Notes: generated by a model from the letters alone, not told the origin. Counted from the stretch's first letter, positions 35,473-45,226 are shown. The stretch: 64,000 bases of DNA from an uncultured Candidatus Saccharibacteria bacterium (GCA_937981355.1 CALJPD010000011.1:1-64000), one strand, 5' to 3'. Made by a program: numbers and translations.

Positions 35473-36276
35473 TTACGCAGCGCGTCGTGCAAACTGAGTG
35501 TGCGCTTGTTGCAGTGCCATTACAACATCGCTCTCCGCACGCTCTTGACCTGCTGAATGCGGCGCTAGCCCTGTTTTAGCCTGCAGCCACGTGCGAGCAG
35601 ACCGCGGCATAAGCTTTTGTGTAAGATCAGTTGCTACCATACCAAGCGTCGCAGCAACAACCATACTATCAAACTTGAGTGAGGCTTTTTCTTTAGCATA
35701 CATAATATCCTGTTCCATTATACGGATGATATGAGTTATATCCAGCTCGTAGCCAGGCTCATGCTGCTCTTTGCTATAGGGTGCCATAATGCCTGGGCGA
35801 GCCGTCTTGCGTGCGTCGACCCACTGCTGCTTAAGGCCTTCAGGAATGTTGGAGTTGGCAAAGATATCATTATACACTTCACCTGTCGTTAACGGCCTTG
35901 GTCCTACGATCGCCATCTTGCCACGCAATACTTGCAATAACTGAGGTGCTTCATCCACATGCGTCTTGCGCACGAGCTTACCGATTGGCCCCGCACCACT
36001 GTGGTTATAGCCATTAGCCGAGGCGGTGTTGCGCACCGCGCCGTGGAGTGTCCGTAGCTTTGGTACCTTGATGGGGTTATCGAGATGACTCCCATACCGC
36101 TCCTGGATGAAGAGCGTTGGACCATCGCCAAGCTCTCTATGCATTGCTATTGCTGCAACGGTCGCTGCCGACCCCATGCCAACAAGGAGCTGTGCTGCTA
36201 CCATACTATCAAACCAGCGCTTCTCAGCACTTTTGTTATAGTCTTCGCCGTGTTTAGTTCTCGTTTTTTTCGACAT
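35473..36276 (-). CDS. Bacterial sugar transferase (polyprenyl-phosphate phosphoglycosyltransferase, WcaJ/PglC type)
   Basis: Probably transfers a sugar-1-phosphate to undecaprenyl phosphate to start a surface glycan. 267 residues. N-terminal KRWFDSMVAAQLLVGMG as a re-entrant or membrane helix, then LFIQERYG, IKVPKLRTL, GKLVRKTHVDEAPQLLQVL with the catalytic D-E pair, and MAIVGPRPL. A C-terminal extension of about 90 residues has a second hydrophobic stretch. ATG 36276 has TACCAT 7 nt upstream. No other glycan-export gene is adjacent. Confidence 0.88.
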   Translation of the reverse strand: MSKKTRTKHGEDYNKSAEKRWFDSMVAAQLLVGMGSAATVAAIAMHRELGDGPTLFIQERYGSHLDNPIKVPKLRTLHGAVRNTASANGYNHSGAGPIGKLVRKTHVDEAPQLLQVLRGKMAIVGPRPLTTGEVYNDIFANSNIPEGLKQQWVDARKTARPGIMAPYSKEQHEPGYELDITHIIRIMEQDIMYAKEKASLKFDSMVVAATLGMVATDLTQKLMPRSARTWLQAKTGLAPHSAGQERAESDVVMALQQAHTQFARRAA

Positions 36277-36446
36277 CCGTTCGATGGTAGCACAATGTTG
36301 CGTATTTGTCAACAGTATCGTGCCTATTCCTTCCTTCTCTGTCCAATTTGTCTGGTTATTTATAAAAACATTACATTCTTCGAGGATGAGCTAAACCAAA
36401 GAAGAGGATAAGATCTCTTCTTGTCCAGTCTAATTCGCTGCTCTCA

Positions 36447-36475
36447 ACAAAAACATCGCTCCATTTGCGGAGCAA
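36447..36475 (-). terminator. Terminator of tRNA-Gly
   Basis: Minus strand GCTCC-GCAAAT-GGAGC followed by GATGTTTTTG. Confidence 0.7.
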
Positions 36476-36495
36476 TGCTCATTTCCTTGCATCTG

Positions 36496-36570
36496 TGGTG
36501 CGGGTGCGGAGAATCGAACTCCGATCCCAAGTTTGGAAAACTTGTATACTAGCCGCTGTACGACACCCGC
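36496..36570 (-). tRNA. tRNA-Gly (TCC)
   Basis: Acceptor GCGGGTG/CACCCGC, anticodon stem CAAGT/ACTTG with loop TTTCCAA (anticodon TCC), T-loop TTCGATT, encoded CCA. Confidence 0.94.
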
Positions 36571-36612
36571 ATGCGCTATCCATTATATCACTTTTTTATG
36601 TATAATAAAGGT

Positions 36613-37071
36613 ATGACCCGAGGACTCCATCGCTTACGCGGATCGAACATACACACCAATGGCGTCGCGCGCAATACCCGCACCATCATCAACGGTGCTA
36701 AGACATCGTCGCTACGTGTTGATCAGCGCCAACATCAATCTATCCAAGAACGCCGCACCAACCACTTGCGCTACCAAAGCTCGCACACTATGATGGGCTG
36801 CCGGCCAATCGCCGCCGATAGTAGCCGTATTGATGACGAAGCACCTTATATGAACAACGAGCGTCTCCGTGGCAGTGGCGAGGGACCACGTGACCCGTCA
36901 GGATCGCGACCAGGCACTGCCACCTACGCCCGTCGGCGTGATAATACAGTACACACACCGCGACAATCACAACCAGCCTATAGTAAACCAGCCACGAAGC
37001 CAAGCTTTCGCCCAGGATTTATGCAACCAAACCAAGGCCAGCAATCACGCGGCTTTGGCTCGTACCGCTAG
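36613..37071 (+). CDS. Basic, disordered protein, unknown function
   Basis: 152 residues with very high Arg, Gln, Ser and Asn content and no hydrophobic core, ending NQGQQSRGFGSYR. Composition suggests an unfolded nucleic-acid-binding or surface-exposed tail-like protein, but no family is recognised. TATAAT (36601-36606) is 6 nt before the ATG, which supports both the gene and this start. Back-to-back with tRNA-Gly. Confidence 0.6.
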   Translation: MTRGLHRLRGSNIHTNGVARNTRTIINGAKTSSLRVDQRQHQSIQERRTNHLRYQSSHTMMGCRPIAADSSRIDDEAPYMNNERLRGSGEGPRDPSGSRPGTATYARRRDNTVHTPRQSQPAYSKPATKPSFRPGFMQPNQGQQSRGFGSYR

Positions 37072-37272
37072 AAGCATACGTCACAAAAGAGATGTGGTGT
37101 TATTTCTCGCTCTTACATTCTTTCAAGAGTAGAAAATTTGCGCTTTCAAGCCTACTTGAGAACCCCTTCATACCTTCGCTCTTTTTGTTTCAATGTGTAG
37201 CCCATAATGGAGCACTTTCTCAATATCATTTCTTTGTAGAGCTAAAGCTAATTACTCAAAAGTGCCACACTT

Positions 37273-39720
37273 TTACCGTTTATACTCTGGTGGGATAATT
37301 TCATCTGCTGTCACAACCTCTGGTGTACCATCTCCCTGGAAAGCTTGGCGGGCTTGCTCAAGCGTGACAGTAATAGTGCTGCCAGGTGTCACACTACCGC
37401 TAAGCATCTGGCGCGCCACAGTGTTCTCCACCGCTTTTTGCACCACGCGGCGCATTGGGCGAGCACCAAGCCGTGGATCATAGCCACGTTCGACGAGAAA
37501 GAGCTTAGCATCATACTCTACCGCGACCGAGACCTTTTGCTGGGCGAGTGTGGCATTGACTCCTTCGAGGATAAGGTCAAGCACTTGCACTAGTTCTTCC
37601 TTAGTAAACGGCCGGAAGAGGACGATTTCGTCAAAACGGTTGAGGAACTCGGGACGGAACTGACCACTGTTAATGAGCTCGTCGGTAAACTGCTGTTCGA
37701 ATTGCTCAAGTTTATAGCCATGCTCGATATATTCGCGGATGCGGTCGGCCCCAGCGTTACTCGTAGCAATGACAATTGCATCACGGAAGCTCACCTCACG
37801 GTTCTTAATATCGCGCAGGATCCCCTCATCCAGCAGCTGCAGCAAGGTTGCTAATACCTCTGGCGCGGCCTTCTCAATTTCATCCAGCAATACCACGCTA
37901 AAGGGCTGTTTCATCACCTGGGCGGTTAAGCTGGCTGGGTCATCAGCGCCATCAGCAATCAGGCGCGACACATCCTCAGGCCGGACATATTCGTTGAGGT
38001 CAATCCGGACAATCTTGCCCTCACCACCAAAGTACACGTCAGCCAGAGCCTTACTTAACTCTGTCTTACCCACCCCTGTTGGCCCAAGAAAAAGAAAGGT
38101 ACCAATTGGCCGATTTTGGTTGCGCACACCGGCTCGTGCTCGGCGCAAGGCGTCACTTACTACGCTGACCGCTCGCGTTTGGTTGACCATTCGCTGGTGG
38201 ATGAGCGACTCCATATTGAGCAGTCGCTCACGATCATCGGCAGTACTCGCCACACTTATCTTCACATCCATCGTCTGCTCAATAGCTTGCTGCACCGATT
38301 GCTTTGTCACAATACCATCCTCGTGGTAGCTCGCGGCCGACTCGAGCAGCTTGATGGCTTGGCCCGGCATAGCGAGATCATGAATATAGCGCGCGCTTAG
38401 CCGATACGCCTCGCGCAGCGCTTGATAGCGATAAGCCACATGACGCTGCCCCTCAGTAATGACGGCTTGTTCTTGCAAGACGCGCAGTGTTTCAGCTTCG
38501 TCTGTGGGTGCTATGGAGATGCGATTGAGCGCATTAGCAAGCGATGGGTTGCGCCGGCCAATCTGCAAAAACCGCTGCTCGTCCATACTCAGAATAACCC
38601 TCAAGCGCCCTGCCTCGAGAATAGGCAGTAGTACATTGGTAAGATCCACCGCGCCAATCCCTTCCTCAAAGAATAGTTGAGCATTATCCAGGCAGATGAT
38701 GATGTTCTTAGCAGTATACGCCTCACCAAGGACCCGCATAACAAGGTTCTCGAGCTCACCTCGGCCTGGTGCCGCAGCGATGAGTGATGATGAGTCGAGA
38801 ATAAATACCTGTCGAAACTTGAGGCTGCTAGGCAAACGTGCCGAGGCATCGAGTAGTCGCTCGGCAAAGGCGTGGATGATGGTCGTCTTGCCCGTGCCAG
38901 CCTGTCCTACTAGCACGGCATTCTGCCGCCCACGAGTGCCGAAGATGTCGATGAGCTGATCAATTGCTTTGGTGTGCGACGCAACATCAACAGAGAACAT
39001 CCCGCCACCACGACTAATTTGCTCACTGATATTCTGTCCAAAGCGGCGTAACAGTGGGATATAACCAAACGACCAATCGCGTGCCACCCCACCAGTGCGC
39101 CGCGGCTGATGAATCTGTGCCACCAATTGACGCAAGTGGTGCTGCCACTGTACAGCACCATCGAGATCTTCGTCGTCAAGCTGGAGTTCCGCCAAGATAT
39201 TTTGGTAGCCAGGCACACTGCGCACCAAAGCCACCATAAGCACACTACCCGTGATTTGTTCGAGTTGATTGTACTGACGGATGCGATCGGCAAATTGCCA
39301 AAACTCGGGCATAATGCTCGGGTCATCACTCACGAGATCCTGCATGAGCGCCGGGCTGAGACCGAGTCGCAATGCCATAAACAGCCCATCATTAACTGAG
39401 CGCAATGCCCAGGCGATATCGCGCGGCGTCGGCGTAGCGGGCAACCGACCCAAGACATCACCCGCAAGCAAACCGTCAGTCGTGCTACCACTGGTGGGCA
39501 AATGGGCAATCTCACCCTGATACCACCGGTGGAGCCCATATGGCACCACAGCCAAGCTCGCGACAAACCACCCTAGTGGCAGCTCAATCGCCAGCAATGC
39601 TCCTGCCCCTGCTACGAGTAGCAAAAATGGTACCCACCACCAGTGGTCGAAGCGGCCCATCTGCACACCCAAGCGAGCCTTCTTAGCACGCAAGCTATCA
39701 TAGTGAAAGTCACTTACCAT
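37273..39720 (-). CDS. Membrane-anchored Clp-type double AAA+ ATPase
   Basis: An ATP-driven unfoldase related to ClpC/ClpB. 815 residues. Two N-terminal membrane helices (about 27-63) replace the usual Clp N-domain, followed by a 170-residue linker. D1: Walker A GQAGTGKTT (272-280), Walker B ICLDNAQLFF, where the catalytic Glu is Asn. D2: Walker A GPTGVGKTE (546-554), Walker B VVLLDEIEKA intact, arginine-rich end YDPRLGARPMRR. The D2 loop that carries (L/I/V)GF for ClpP docking reads HGY. So D1 may only bind ATP and the protein may work without ClpP. It overlaps an upstream 125-residue membrane-protein gene by 7 nt, and the two probably form one complex. Confidence 0.88.
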   Translation of the reverse strand: MVSDFHYDSLRAKKARLGVQMGRFDHWWWVPFLLLVAGAGALLAIELPLGWFVASLAVVPYGLHRWYQGEIAHLPTSGSTTDGLLAGDVLGRLPATPTPRDIAWALRSVNDGLFMALRLGLSPALMQDLVSDDPSIMPEFWQFADRIRQYNQLEQITGSVLMVALVRSVPGYQNILAELQLDDEDLDGAVQWQHHLRQLVAQIHQPRRTGGVARDWSFGYIPLLRRFGQNISEQISRGGGMFSVDVASHTKAIDQLIDIFGTRGRQNAVLVGQAGTGKTTIIHAFAERLLDASARLPSSLKFRQVFILDSSSLIAAAPGRGELENLVMRVLGEAYTAKNIIICLDNAQLFFEEGIGAVDLTNVLLPILEAGRLRVILSMDEQRFLQIGRRNPSLANALNRISIAPTDEAETLRVLQEQAVITEGQRHVAYRYQALREAYRLSARYIHDLAMPGQAIKLLESAASYHEDGIVTKQSVQQAIEQTMDVKISVASTADDRERLLNMESLIHQRMVNQTRAVSVVSDALRRARAGVRNQNRPIGTFLFLGPTGVGKTELSKALADVYFGGEGKIVRIDLNEYVRPEDVSRLIADGADDPASLTAQVMKQPFSVVLLDEIEKAAPEVLATLLQLLDEGILRDIKNREVSFRDAIVIATSNAGADRIREYIEHGYKLEQFEQQFTDELINSGQFRPEFLNRFDEIVLFRPFTKEELVQVLDLILEGVNATLAQQKVSVAVEYDAKLFLVERGYDPRLGARPMRRVVQKAVENTVARQMLSGSVTPGSTITVTLEQARQAFQGDGTPEVVTADEIIPPEYKR

Positions 39721-40091
39721 GGTAGCCACCTCACTATCGCAAGCCCTGCCCCCAGCAGTGGCAACACGGGCACAAGCGCCCAAGCAATAATAAAGACAAG
39801 CCCCGCCGCAGCGGTTACTGCGAGCGCTACAATACCAAAAATAATCATAAAGCTCCGCACAATGCCGCCAATCGTCCGCGAGATGAGACGGTCAAAAAAT
39901 GCCCGAATCTGCACCCCAATCGGCCCATCCACCGCTCCTGCCGATATCTGTCGAAACGGCGCAAACCACGTTCGCACCAAGAGATCAATTGAAAAATAGT
40001 CAAATACACTCACCAGCTTCCCCCATACCATCGTGATCCGCTGCCACCACCCAGCGCCATACCACCACGCAAAAAATCCAACCACTATCAT
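39714..40091 (-). CDS. Small membrane protein in operon with the Clp-like ATPase
   Basis: 125 residues with an N-terminal hydrophobic segment (MIVVGFFAWWYGAGWW), an amphipathic middle (DYFSIDLLVRTWFAPFRQI) and two C-terminal membrane helices. The sequence RTWFAPFRQ and the WW-rich start are distinctive but not a family I can name. ATG 40091 is chosen over 40100 because TACAAT (40104-40099) is 7 nt before it and overlaps the earlier ATG. The stop overlaps the ATPase start, so it is likely a partner or substrate adaptor. Confidence 0.75.
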   Translation of the reverse strand: MIVVGFFAWWYGAGWWQRITMVWGKLVSVFDYFSIDLLVRTWFAPFRQISAGAVDGPIGVQIRAFFDRLISRTIGGIVRSFMIIFGIVALAVTAAAGLVFIIAWALVPVLPLLGAGLAIVRWLPW

Positions 40092-40194
40092 ACTATGCAT
40101 TGTAGCGCACTAGCGTAATTTGTGCTACTTATATTGTCACAAAGCAACTCTACCTAGGATATACAGATGTCACACCCTGCAAATCCATATCTTG

Positions 40195-41069
40195 TTACAA
40201 ATGAGCAACGAGTCGATCGATTGTCAGATGTGCTTTGTTTGACTCATTACGAATTCTTTTACATCTATCGATGCAATGCATGAGCGCTTTATGTCTGTCA
40301 TCGTCAAGCAAGAATAAACTATCACTCTCTTCTATATATGGCTGTAGTAGATTTTCTTGAATCTCCTGCCAGAAAATCTCGTCACTCGATGAGGCCATGA
40401 ATCCACTCCGCGCAAAGGACTCAATTACTGTAGTGATATCCTTCATACAATCATCCTGAAAATCCACTTGCTGCAGAGCACTTTTTTTGTCTGCATGGAA
40501 GTAAGCGTTTTCTAAATCAAATGTAACAAACTCACCAGAAGGTATAGTTGCGATATTCTTCAATTGCATATCGCCATGATGCATCCCATTTGCATGCAGA
40601 TTCCCGATATATTGGCCGATTGACTCCATAACAGGAACAATCTCTGACTCATATGAGGGCTGCCCCGCATAGTACTCAGACCACGCTATGGAATTCATCG
40701 TACCAAGCGATGGGATCCGCTGAGTTACAACATCTACACCCCTCACATTAGAAACCGCTAGTGGCTTATCAAGCACCGTCTGGAGAGTCTTTAGGCCGCG
40801 GTTAGCAGCTTCATGTAATAGGTCAATCTCTCTCTCTGCGCTTTTTGACTATTACCAAACCGTTTAATTGCATATGACTGGGTATTATCTTGCGTATCCA
40901 ATGCAAAAAATACACCATGCCCACTATCAGATGCACCTATCTCCCCAGTGTGACTTAGTTCGAGCGGTCGACCGATCGCTTTAGCGAGAGCATCAACAGT
41001 AAGTACTTTTTCTACCTCTGTAGGTTTGTCAAGCTCAGAGTGCACTATCTGCTCTTCATATTTGTGCAT
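40195..41069 (-). pseudogene. Small phosphotransferase (kinase fold), frameshifted at a (CT)5 repeat
   Basis: Two frames make one kinase-like protein of about 287 residues. The first (41069 to 40791) has the N-lobe with SYAIKRFGNS, the ATP-binding Lys. The second has NGMHHGDMQLKNIATI (HxD...N catalytic loop) and FVTFDLENA (metal-binding Asp). They join at TCTCTCTCTCT (40827-40837): one dinucleotide fewer gives a continuous reading through REIDLLHEAANRGLKTL. This is the behaviour of a slipped-strand switch. The resemblance is to aminoglycoside-phosphotransferase or lipopolysaccharide-kinase-like enzymes; the target is unknown. It follows a 229-residue gene by 6 nt. Confidence 0.68.
40827..40837. 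repeat. (TC)5T simple repeat at the kinase frameshift
   Basis: Eleven bases of alternating T and C inside the kinase gene. The reading frame changes exactly here; loss of one TC unit restores the full protein. Confidence 0.75.
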
Positions 41070-41075
41070 ACAGCT

Positions 41076-41765
41076 CTATCTCTTTTCTATACTTTCAATT
41101 ATTTGTTTAATCACAGAGGCACTGTCGGCATCCATATCTTTTCGAGACAGAGTCGACTCTAACATTTGGACAACAACTCGGCTTGTTGTGTCGCTAATAG
41201 CGATATCGCGCTGGAGATCTAACTCTTCAGCCGTCAATTCCCTTTCGTCTCCTTGCTGTATTTGTATAGTGTCAGTATCGACTACAAACTCCTCTGCATA
41301 AAAGGGTGGGGTAAACTCTGCACTACCCAATTGCTGACTATTGCGCTTAATCAGAATATTTTCTATGGAGTTCAATTGAGGGATCTTTCCTGTCACTGAT
41401 ATCGTATCAGCAACTTGATGGGCAGCAATGACAACCGAACGTGTGAAATCAGTATAGTCACCCTGTGCTCGACACGTTGCCAACACTCCATCCATCCGCA
41501 CAGCGTCAAGACTTGATGGATATGAAAGCTCTACCTCATCATCATGTTTCTTTATTGATGCACTGCTCAAGTTGTTTTCTATCATTAGGCTGTGGAAATC
41601 GGGATCATATACACCAGACTGGATATCACTCCGTGGAACATATACTTTTCGTACACCATCTTCTCCAACAATCTCTTTATACTCCTTAGTGATACGATTC
41701 TGGATACTAGGTTCACGTATAGCAGAAGGCTTATTATGGCCTGCTAGATCTTCGTAACTACGCAT
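41076..41765 (-). CDS. Uncharacterised protein upstream of the kinase
   Basis: 229 residues, soluble, mixed alpha/beta, acidic C-terminal helix. No family recognised. TATTAT (41778-41773) is 7 nt before the ATG, so the mRNA is probably leaderless. It is followed after 6 nt by the phosphotransferase, suggesting the two act together, for instance as kinase and target or regulator; that is inference. Confidence 0.62.
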   Translation of the reverse strand: MRSYEDLAGHNKPSAIREPSIQNRITKEYKEIVGEDGVRKVYVPRSDIQSGVYDPDFHSLMIENNLSSASIKKHDDEVELSYPSSLDAVRMDGVLATCRAQGDYTDFTRSVVIAAHQVADTISVTGKIPQLNSIENILIKRNSQQLGSAEFTPPFYAEEFVVDTDTIQIQQGDERELTAEELDLQRDIAISDTTSRVVVQMLESTLSRKDMDADSASVIKQIIESIEKR

Positions 41766-41854
41766 ATGACATATAATAGCAAACTAGGTACAGTTTTGGA
41801 ATCCACCTCAATCTCATCGTGTCAGGTATGTATGCTCATGCTATAATAAACACC

Positions 41855-43123
41855 ATGATTCGTATTACAACTCTTGTGGGCAAAGGGGTGCAGCGCGCAG
41901 CTCGGTTGCGCGGTGGTGGTTCGGCATTGCCGGGCCTCGTCGTTGAGAAGCTCGATCGGCGCTTTCTTGCCCGTACGCTTGATGCTCTACCCCATGGTGT
42001 GGTGGTAGTAAGTGGCACTAACGGCAAGACAACCACTACCAAGATGGTTGTAGCCCTACTGGAAAGTCAAGGTCTCCGCGTCTTTACTAATCGCACGGGG
42101 AGCAACTTTACTCGCGGCGTGGCAGCAGCACTGCTTGAGGCGGTTGATACCCATGGTGTTTTGCCAGCGGATATTGCCGTGCTGGAGCTGGACGAAGCGC
42201 ATGCGGTGCACTTCGTCAAGCAAGTTGCCCCACGCTATTGTTTACTACTCAACGTCCTGCGCGACCAACTCGATCGCTTTGGCGAGATTGACTACACGGC
42301 GCAGCTGCTTCACACCATTGCCATGCGTACCACAAATGGCATTGTTCTCAATGGCAACGACCCACGGCTGACGCGGCAAGAATTTACCGCTGATCTCACA
42401 GCACCAATAAGCCGCTATGGCGTCGATCCATCACTTGCCCACCTCTTCCCAAGCGACGATACCATGCGGAGCGCCCCAGGTCAGGCTACAGCCACCACCG
42501 ATACTGATGTGACACTATGCCACTTATCTGACCAAGCTGCAACTTTCCGCTTCGACGACGCAGACCACCCTGTCTCACTAAAGCTCAAAGGCAGCTACAA
42601 TGCCCAAAACGCTGCAGGAGCACTTACCCTCGTCCGTACTATTCTGCAAGATAAACTCGATACGCCCGCCATGCTCGCTGCCCTAGCTCAGGTCGAGCCA
42701 GCCTTTGGCCGCGGCGAAGCTCTGACCGTCAATGGCCAGCCCTGCGAGCTTGTCCTCGTCAAGAACCCGAGCGGTTTCCGTCTGAGCCTGGCATCGTTTG
42801 ACCCTCATAAGACTGCTACAATGATTGCCATCAACGACCAGTACGCCGATGGCCGCGATATGAGTTGGCTATGGGATGTCGACTTCGACACGCTTCGGCC
42901 CACTGGCGTGGCAATGGTGAGTGGTGTGCGCGCCTACGATATGGCGCTGCGCCTCCAGTATGATGAAGTAGAAGCTCGGCGCGTTGTACCTGGCCTTAAG
43001 CAAGCTCTGGCAGAGTTTGTCCAGGCCAACCGCGGCACCCCCTTGCGCATCTACTGCACCTATACCGCCATGCTTGCCTTGCGGCGCGAATTAGCTCATT
43101 ACACAGAGGTAAATGCTGTATGA
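41855..43123 (+). CDS. murT: Lipid II isoglutaminyl synthase, MurT subunit (zinc ribbon lost)
   Basis: With GatD it amidates the D-Glu of lipid II on the inner face of the membrane. 422 residues: Mur-ligase-like ATP domain (VVSGTNGKTTTTKMV, LNVLRDQLDRFGEID, LKLKGSYNAQNAAGAL) and a DUF1727 domain with KNPSGFRLSL and NDQYADGRDMSWLWD, which holds the Asp that completes the GatD catalytic triad. The Cys4 zinc ribbon found in Firmicutes MurT is missing; its place is a short Thr/Asp-rich loop with one Cys. TATAAT is 7 nt before the ATG. It overlaps gatD by 4 nt. Confidence 0.92.
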   Translation: MIRITTLVGKGVQRAARLRGGGSALPGLVVEKLDRRFLARTLDALPHGVVVVSGTNGKTTTTKMVVALLESQGLRVFTNRTGSNFTRGVAAALLEAVDTHGVLPADIAVLELDEAHAVHFVKQVAPRYCLLLNVLRDQLDRFGEIDYTAQLLHTIAMRTTNGIVLNGNDPRLTRQEFTADLTAPISRYGVDPSLAHLFPSDDTMRSAPGQATATTDTDVTLCHLSDQAATFRFDDADHPVSLKLKGSYNAQNAAGALTLVRTILQDKLDTPAMLAALAQVEPAFGRGEALTVNGQPCELVLVKNPSGFRLSLASFDPHKTATMIAINDQYADGRDMSWLWDVDFDTLRPTGVAMVSGVRAYDMALRLQYDEVEARRVVPGLKQALAEFVQANRGTPLRIYCTYTAMLALRRELAHYTEVNAV

Positions 43124-43845
43124 AAGACAACACTATCACCATCCTCCAACTCTACCCTCACGCCATGAATATCTATGGCGACTGGGGTAATACCCTCACG
43201 CTCAAGCGACGGCTTGAATGGTATGGCTACAGCGTGCGACTCGTTGAATACAACCCAGGCGACACCTTCCCAGCCGATGTCGATATCATTGTGGGCGGCG
43301 GTGGCCAAGACTCTGGCCAAGCTACCATCCAGGATGATTTACTCGCGATTGGCCCCACTCTGCAGCGCCTCGCTGATGATGGTGTGCCAATGCTGGTAGT
43401 GTGTGGGCTCTACCAGCTATTTGGGCGATTCTTTAAGACCACGCAAGGAGCGATCATTCGTGGAATTGGTCTCTTTGATATCGAGACAGTCGCTGGCGAG
43501 CAGCGCCTGATTGGCAATATCGTCACTGCCAGCAGCGACTTTGGCGAAGTCATTGGCTATGAGAACCACAGCGGCCTAACAACCCTTGGGCACAGCGTGC
43601 CACCCCTGGGTATCGTATCGCGCGGGGCGGGCAACAATGGTACCGACCAAACCGAAGGTGCGCGCTACCGCAATGTGATCGGCACCTACCTGCATGGCTC
43701 AATTCTACCTAAGAATCCACGCATTGCCGACTTCCTGATCGAGCAAGCAGTATCGCGGCGCTATGGTGAATTTGCGCCCTCTGTCCTCATCGATGACACC
43801 TTTGCCACCAAGGCACGCACTGTTGCGAGCAAGCGACCACGCTAG
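43120..43845 (+). CDS. gatD: Lipid II isoglutaminyl synthase, glutaminase subunit GatD
   Basis: Class I glutamine amidotransferase that supplies ammonia to MurT. 241 residues. Catalytic Cys in MLVVCGLYQLFG and His in IGTYLHGSILPKNP; the third residue is in MurT. The start overlaps the murT stop (ATGA). The pair modifies the peptidoglycan stem and gives lysozyme resistance in Gram-positive bacteria. Confidence 0.94.
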   Translation: MKDNTITILQLYPHAMNIYGDWGNTLTLKRRLEWYGYSVRLVEYNPGDTFPADVDIIVGGGGQDSGQATIQDDLLAIGPTLQRLADDGVPMLVVCGLYQLFGRFFKTTQGAIIRGIGLFDIETVAGEQRLIGNIVTASSDFGEVIGYENHSGLTTLGHSVPPLGIVSRGAGNNGTDQTEGARYRNVIGTYLHGSILPKNPRIADFLIEQAVSRRYGEFAPSVLIDDTFATKARTVASKRPR

Positions 43846-43983
43846 CGTGTCGCTATGCCCCTCAGTTTTTTAGACCATAGAGTCATCAGTGTTGGATATC
43901 CAGACCTCGGGTCCATATTTCCTCATCACAACATTTAGACAATCTTAAGCATACTTTTAGCAAACCTGCTATACTAGATCATT

Positions 43984-45144
43984 GTGACAACCCAACCAAA
44001 AGCCAGCGCGTCCTCTGTTGGGCGCATCGTTAGTCTCGACCTCATGCGCGGGTGGTTTTTGGTTATCATTATTCTTGACCATCTCACCTACTTCCCCAAT
44101 GGCCTCACTTTCCTCACTGGCGACAGTCGTCTCGCTGTCTCGGCAGCCGAAGGGTTCTTCATTATATCCGGCCTTGTCTTGGGTATTGTGCGCGGTGCCA
44201 AGCTCCGCACGCAGCCCCTCATGACAGCGACGCGCTTGCTCTGGAAGCGGGCTGGTACGCTCTACCTCACGAGCATTATCGTGACGATACTATCGCTCCT
44301 GATTAGCTGGTTCTTTATTGATAATAAAGGTGTCAAGTTGCCCTTGCCGCTGCCCGACGGTAATTGGCTTGGCCTGGCGTGGGATATTATTACCTTACAG
44401 CAATTCTACGGCTGGGCGGACTATTTGCGCCTGTATGCACTGTTTATTGCGGTAGCACCAGGCGCGCTCTGGCTACTGCGGCGCGGCAAGTGGTATATCG
44501 TGCTAGGACTCAGCCTACTGGTGTGGGCGCTAACACCACGGCCAGTCAGTGAACTATACCAACCGCTCACCTGGCAGGTGCTATTTTTCATGGCCTTTGC
44601 CCTGGGCTACTACCTACCAGAGATTACTGCACGCTGGCAATCGTGGCCACTGCGTCGTCGACGCATCATCAAGCGCAGTATTGCAACGCTCTTCGTCCTC
44701 ACACTCTTTACCGACGCATACGTCACCTTTGTGGCACATGGGCTGGGTGACGGCTTCCATCAAGCGCTTGCCGCAGTCGATACCGCACTCGACAATCAGT
44801 TCCTCAAGCTCGACCTACCACTGCCTCGCCTTACCCTATCATGGCTCTGGTTCGCTGGGTTCTTTATGCTGTTTCGGCGATTCGAGGATCGCATCAAGCG
44901 GTGGCTAGGCTGGATTTTGCTGCCGTTTGGCCATAATTCGCTCTATGTGTATACGGTGCATGCGTTCGTTATTCTCATCATACATCTCTTTGTGGCACCA
45001 GATTATTATATTAGCGACTTTTATTTTACGTCGGTCGATCGTTTCTACGAGATCCCGGCCAATTTCGCCTTATCTGTCAGTGCACTTGCGCTTATCTACC
45101 TTGCCGTCAAGACAAAGTTTTTGATGAAGATTATTCCACGCTAA
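43984..45144 (+). CDS. OpgC-like membrane acyltransferase
   Basis: 386 residues, about ten membrane helices. The start IVSLDLMRGWFLVIIILDHL (with a His in helix 1), GFFIISGLVLG and the C-terminal FGHNSLYVYTVHAF match OpgC/acyltransferase-3-like proteins that acylate or succinylate glycans outside the cell. GTG 43984 is used as start because TATACT ends 8 nt before it. Acceptor unknown; nearby envelope genes fit a surface glycan. Confidence 0.8.
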   Translation: MTTQPKASASSVGRIVSLDLMRGWFLVIIILDHLTYFPNGLTFLTGDSRLAVSAAEGFFIISGLVLGIVRGAKLRTQPLMTATRLLWKRAGTLYLTSIIVTILSLLISWFFIDNKGVKLPLPLPDGNWLGLAWDIITLQQFYGWADYLRLYALFIAVAPGALWLLRRGKWYIVLGLSLLVWALTPRPVSELYQPLTWQVLFFMAFALGYYLPEITARWQSWPLRRRRIIKRSIATLFVLTLFTDAYVTFVAHGLGDGFHQALAAVDTALDNQFLKLDLPLPRLTLSWLWFAGFFMLFRRFEDRIKRWLGWILLPFGHNSLYVYTVHAFVILIIHLFVAPDYYISDFYFTSVDRFYEIPANFALSVSALALIYLAVKTKFLMKIIPR

Positions 45145-45226
45145 CAGGGATCAGCTAGAGAGATAGACCTCCTTTTGTTTAATTGGTCTATCCCATCAAT
45201 TAGTACGTCTTACTATACATATCTAT

